Assembly (NCBI GenBank): GCA_025927935.1
Contig: JAICKM010000432.1
Location: 1 to 6,109, forward strand
Source: Chloroflexia bacterium
Lineage (GTDB): Bacteria; Chloroflexota; Chloroflexia; QHBQ01; JADMIH01
Reading direction: 5' to 3'
DNA length: 6,109 nucleotides
The position numbers were made by a program, and so were the translations under genes. Each line of letters begins with the position of its first letter. The stretch's first letter is position 1. This document shows positions 5,030-6,109 of this stretch, piece by piece. The notes below the pieces were generated by a model. It had not been told where the DNA came from. It saw only the letters and a list, made by a program, of their open reading frames with translations, and ran no database searches.

Positions 5030-6109
5030 TCAATCCAACGTCACCTGATAAGTCTCCCCCCAGCGGCCCGCAAACTCGAAGGTCAGCGCCCCGCTGCCCT
5101 GCCCGGCCACCGTGACCGTGCCCGCCTCCCGGCGGCGCAGCCCGATCTGCACCTCCGTGGCCGACAGCACACCATAGGTCAGGTCGAAGTGCGCACCGCG
5201 GATCGCCAGGTTGTGGACGGCGTAGCGCGCGCCGGGCGTGCGCAAGGCGGCGGGCAGGGCCGGGCGCAGGGTGAAGGCCCGTTGCGCTACGTCCTCGCCT
5301 TCGACAAAGCCGATCAGGTAGCGCAGCAGGTATACGAGCGCATTCGCGCCCCAGCCGTAGGCTTCGGCGGGTTCCCAGAGCCGCGCGCCGTCCGGTCCCG
5401 CTTCGGGCCAGAACTCGGGCGCCACGCCGGGCAGCGGGCGCCCGTCGTTCGCATCCGGGCGGTCCATCGCCCCGTAGACGCGATCCACCACCTGCTCGGC
5501 CAGCGCGGCGGCCACGTCGGGCGCGCCCGCCGCCAGCGCCGCCTCGGCCACATGGTAGCTCCACGACGGCCACCACGTCCAGGGCGCCGCGACGGAGCTT
5601 GGCAGGTGCGCCCGCAACGCCGCCGCCTGCTCCGCCGTGGCGATGCCGTACATCAGCGGGATCAGTTGCAGCGGGCTGATATAGTTCCCGGCGCTGCTGC
5701 CCCAATAGGTGCCTTCGCCCTCCGGTATCTCGCGCCACGTCCCGGTGGCCGGATCGAGATCGCGGAACCGCCCACTCGCCGCATCCCACATACCGCGGGT
5801 GCGGTCGCGGTAGGCCGTGTAGAGCGCCGCCCACTCGGCGGCATCGTCGGGCCGGTCCAGCGCCACGGCGAAACGCTGCAACACCTCGGCGCACACTGCC
5901 AGCGCCGCCTGCAACTCCACCGGGCGCACCAGGTCGCGGATCACCGCGTCGCCGCTACGCGTGGGGTCCAGGCGCGGCGTGTTGTCCTCGCCGCTCTCCC
6001 AGGTACACTGGTACACCACCCAGCCCGCGCTGTCGGTGCGCTCGGCCAGCCACCAGCGGACATAGGCCACCAGGCGCGGATAGATGCGGGCCAGCCACGC
6101 CGCGTCGGG
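5030..6109 (-). CDS. GH63/trehalase-like (alpha/alpha)6 glycoside hydrolase, C-terminal part (5' end outside window)
   Basis: The frame is open from the right edge to TGA (5032-5030), 359 residues. It begins inside a helix (DAAWLARIYPRLVAYVRWWL), so the N-terminus is cut. Seen: CTWESGEDNTPR at 35-46, matching the WESGxDNSPR signature of GH63-like and mannosylglycerate-hydrolase-like enzymes, whose Asp is the probable general acid; GTYWGSSAGNYISPLQLIPLMYG (133-155); WTWWPSWSYHVAEAAL (177-191); EFWPEAGPDGARLWEPAEAYGW (232-253), where a Glu is the likely base; then a beta-rich tail from about 270. The fold is a six-hairpin toroid that hydrolyses an alpha-glycosidic bond. No signal peptide can be judged. 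The substrate (glucosyl- or mannosyl-glycerate, trehalose-like or oligosaccharide) is open. A methyltransferase gene follows 50 bp downstream. The GTG at 6070 is an internal Val, not the start. Confidence 0.85.
   Translation of the reverse strand, partial: PDAAWLARIYPRLVAYVRWWLAERTDSAGWVVYQCTWESGEDNTPRLDPTRSGDAVIRDLVRPVELQAALAVCAEVLQRFAVALDRPDDAAEWAALYTAYRDRTRGMWDAASGRFRDLDPATGTWREIPEGEGTYWGSSAGNYISPLQLIPLMYGIATAEQAAALRAHLPSSVAAPWTWWPSWSYHVAEAALAAGAPDVAAALAEQVVDRVYGAMDRPDANDGRPLPGVAPEFWPEAGPDGARLWEPAEAYGWGANALVYLLRYLIGFVEGEDVAQRAFTLRPALPAALRTPGARYAVHNLAIRGAHFDLTYGVLSATEVQIGLRRREAGTVTVAGQGSGALTFEFAGRWGETYQVTLD

Noticed and set aside
5025..5894. 289-residue minus-strand frame within the glycosidase
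   Set aside because: It is extremely rich in Arg, Gly and Ala, as expected of a shifted frame in GC-rich DNA, while the overlapping frame encodes the conserved glycosidase motifs.

Overview
The window is GC-rich (roughly two thirds G+C by eye), gene-dense bacterial DNA. Strong GGAGG-type ribosome binding sites, a LuxR-type ATPase regulator, a GH63-like glycosidase, 50-65 residue unannotated proteins and palindromic repeats of the CCGGTTTCAAACCGG kind together suggest a Chloroflexota-like organism. No rRNA, tRNA or marker gene confirms this, so the assignment is a moderate-confidence inference.

Layout. (1) Bases 1-1581, minus strand: the N-terminal 527 residues of a large AAA/STAND ATPase with TPR-like helices, probably a LuxR/MalT-type regulator whose C-terminus lies beyond the left edge. 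(2) 1582-1932: a divergent intergenic region with a GC-rich palindrome close to the ATPase start. (3) 1933-2757, plus: a UbiE-like class I SAM methyltransferase. (4) 2758-3480: an accessory patch holding a 93-bp near-perfect inverted repeat (MITE-like), a short in-frame remnant resembling the C-terminus of a minimal nucleotidyltransferase, two tightly spaced small genes with good ribosome binding sites (a 51-residue single-pass membrane protein and a 65-residue charged helical protein), and a strong GC hairpin terminator. (5) 3504-4118, plus: a sigma70-like promoter and a GNAT N-acetyltransferase. (6) 4119-4289: the convergent gap, with two tandem 60-bp REP-like units, the second of which supplies the stop codon of the neighbouring methyltransferase. 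(7) 4272-4979, minus: a second class I SAM methyltransferase. (8) 5030-6109, minus: the C-terminal 359 residues of a GH63/trehalase-like (alpha/alpha)6 glycoside hydrolase, cut by the right edge and probably co-transcribed with the methyltransferase 50 bp downstream.

No defence system, CRISPR array, biosynthetic cluster or other clearly new multi-gene system can be supported. The genes look like separate transcription units of ordinary metabolism and regulation. The parts most worth a second look are the two small genes, the hairpin element beside a gene remnant, and the REP unit that forms a gene's 3' end.
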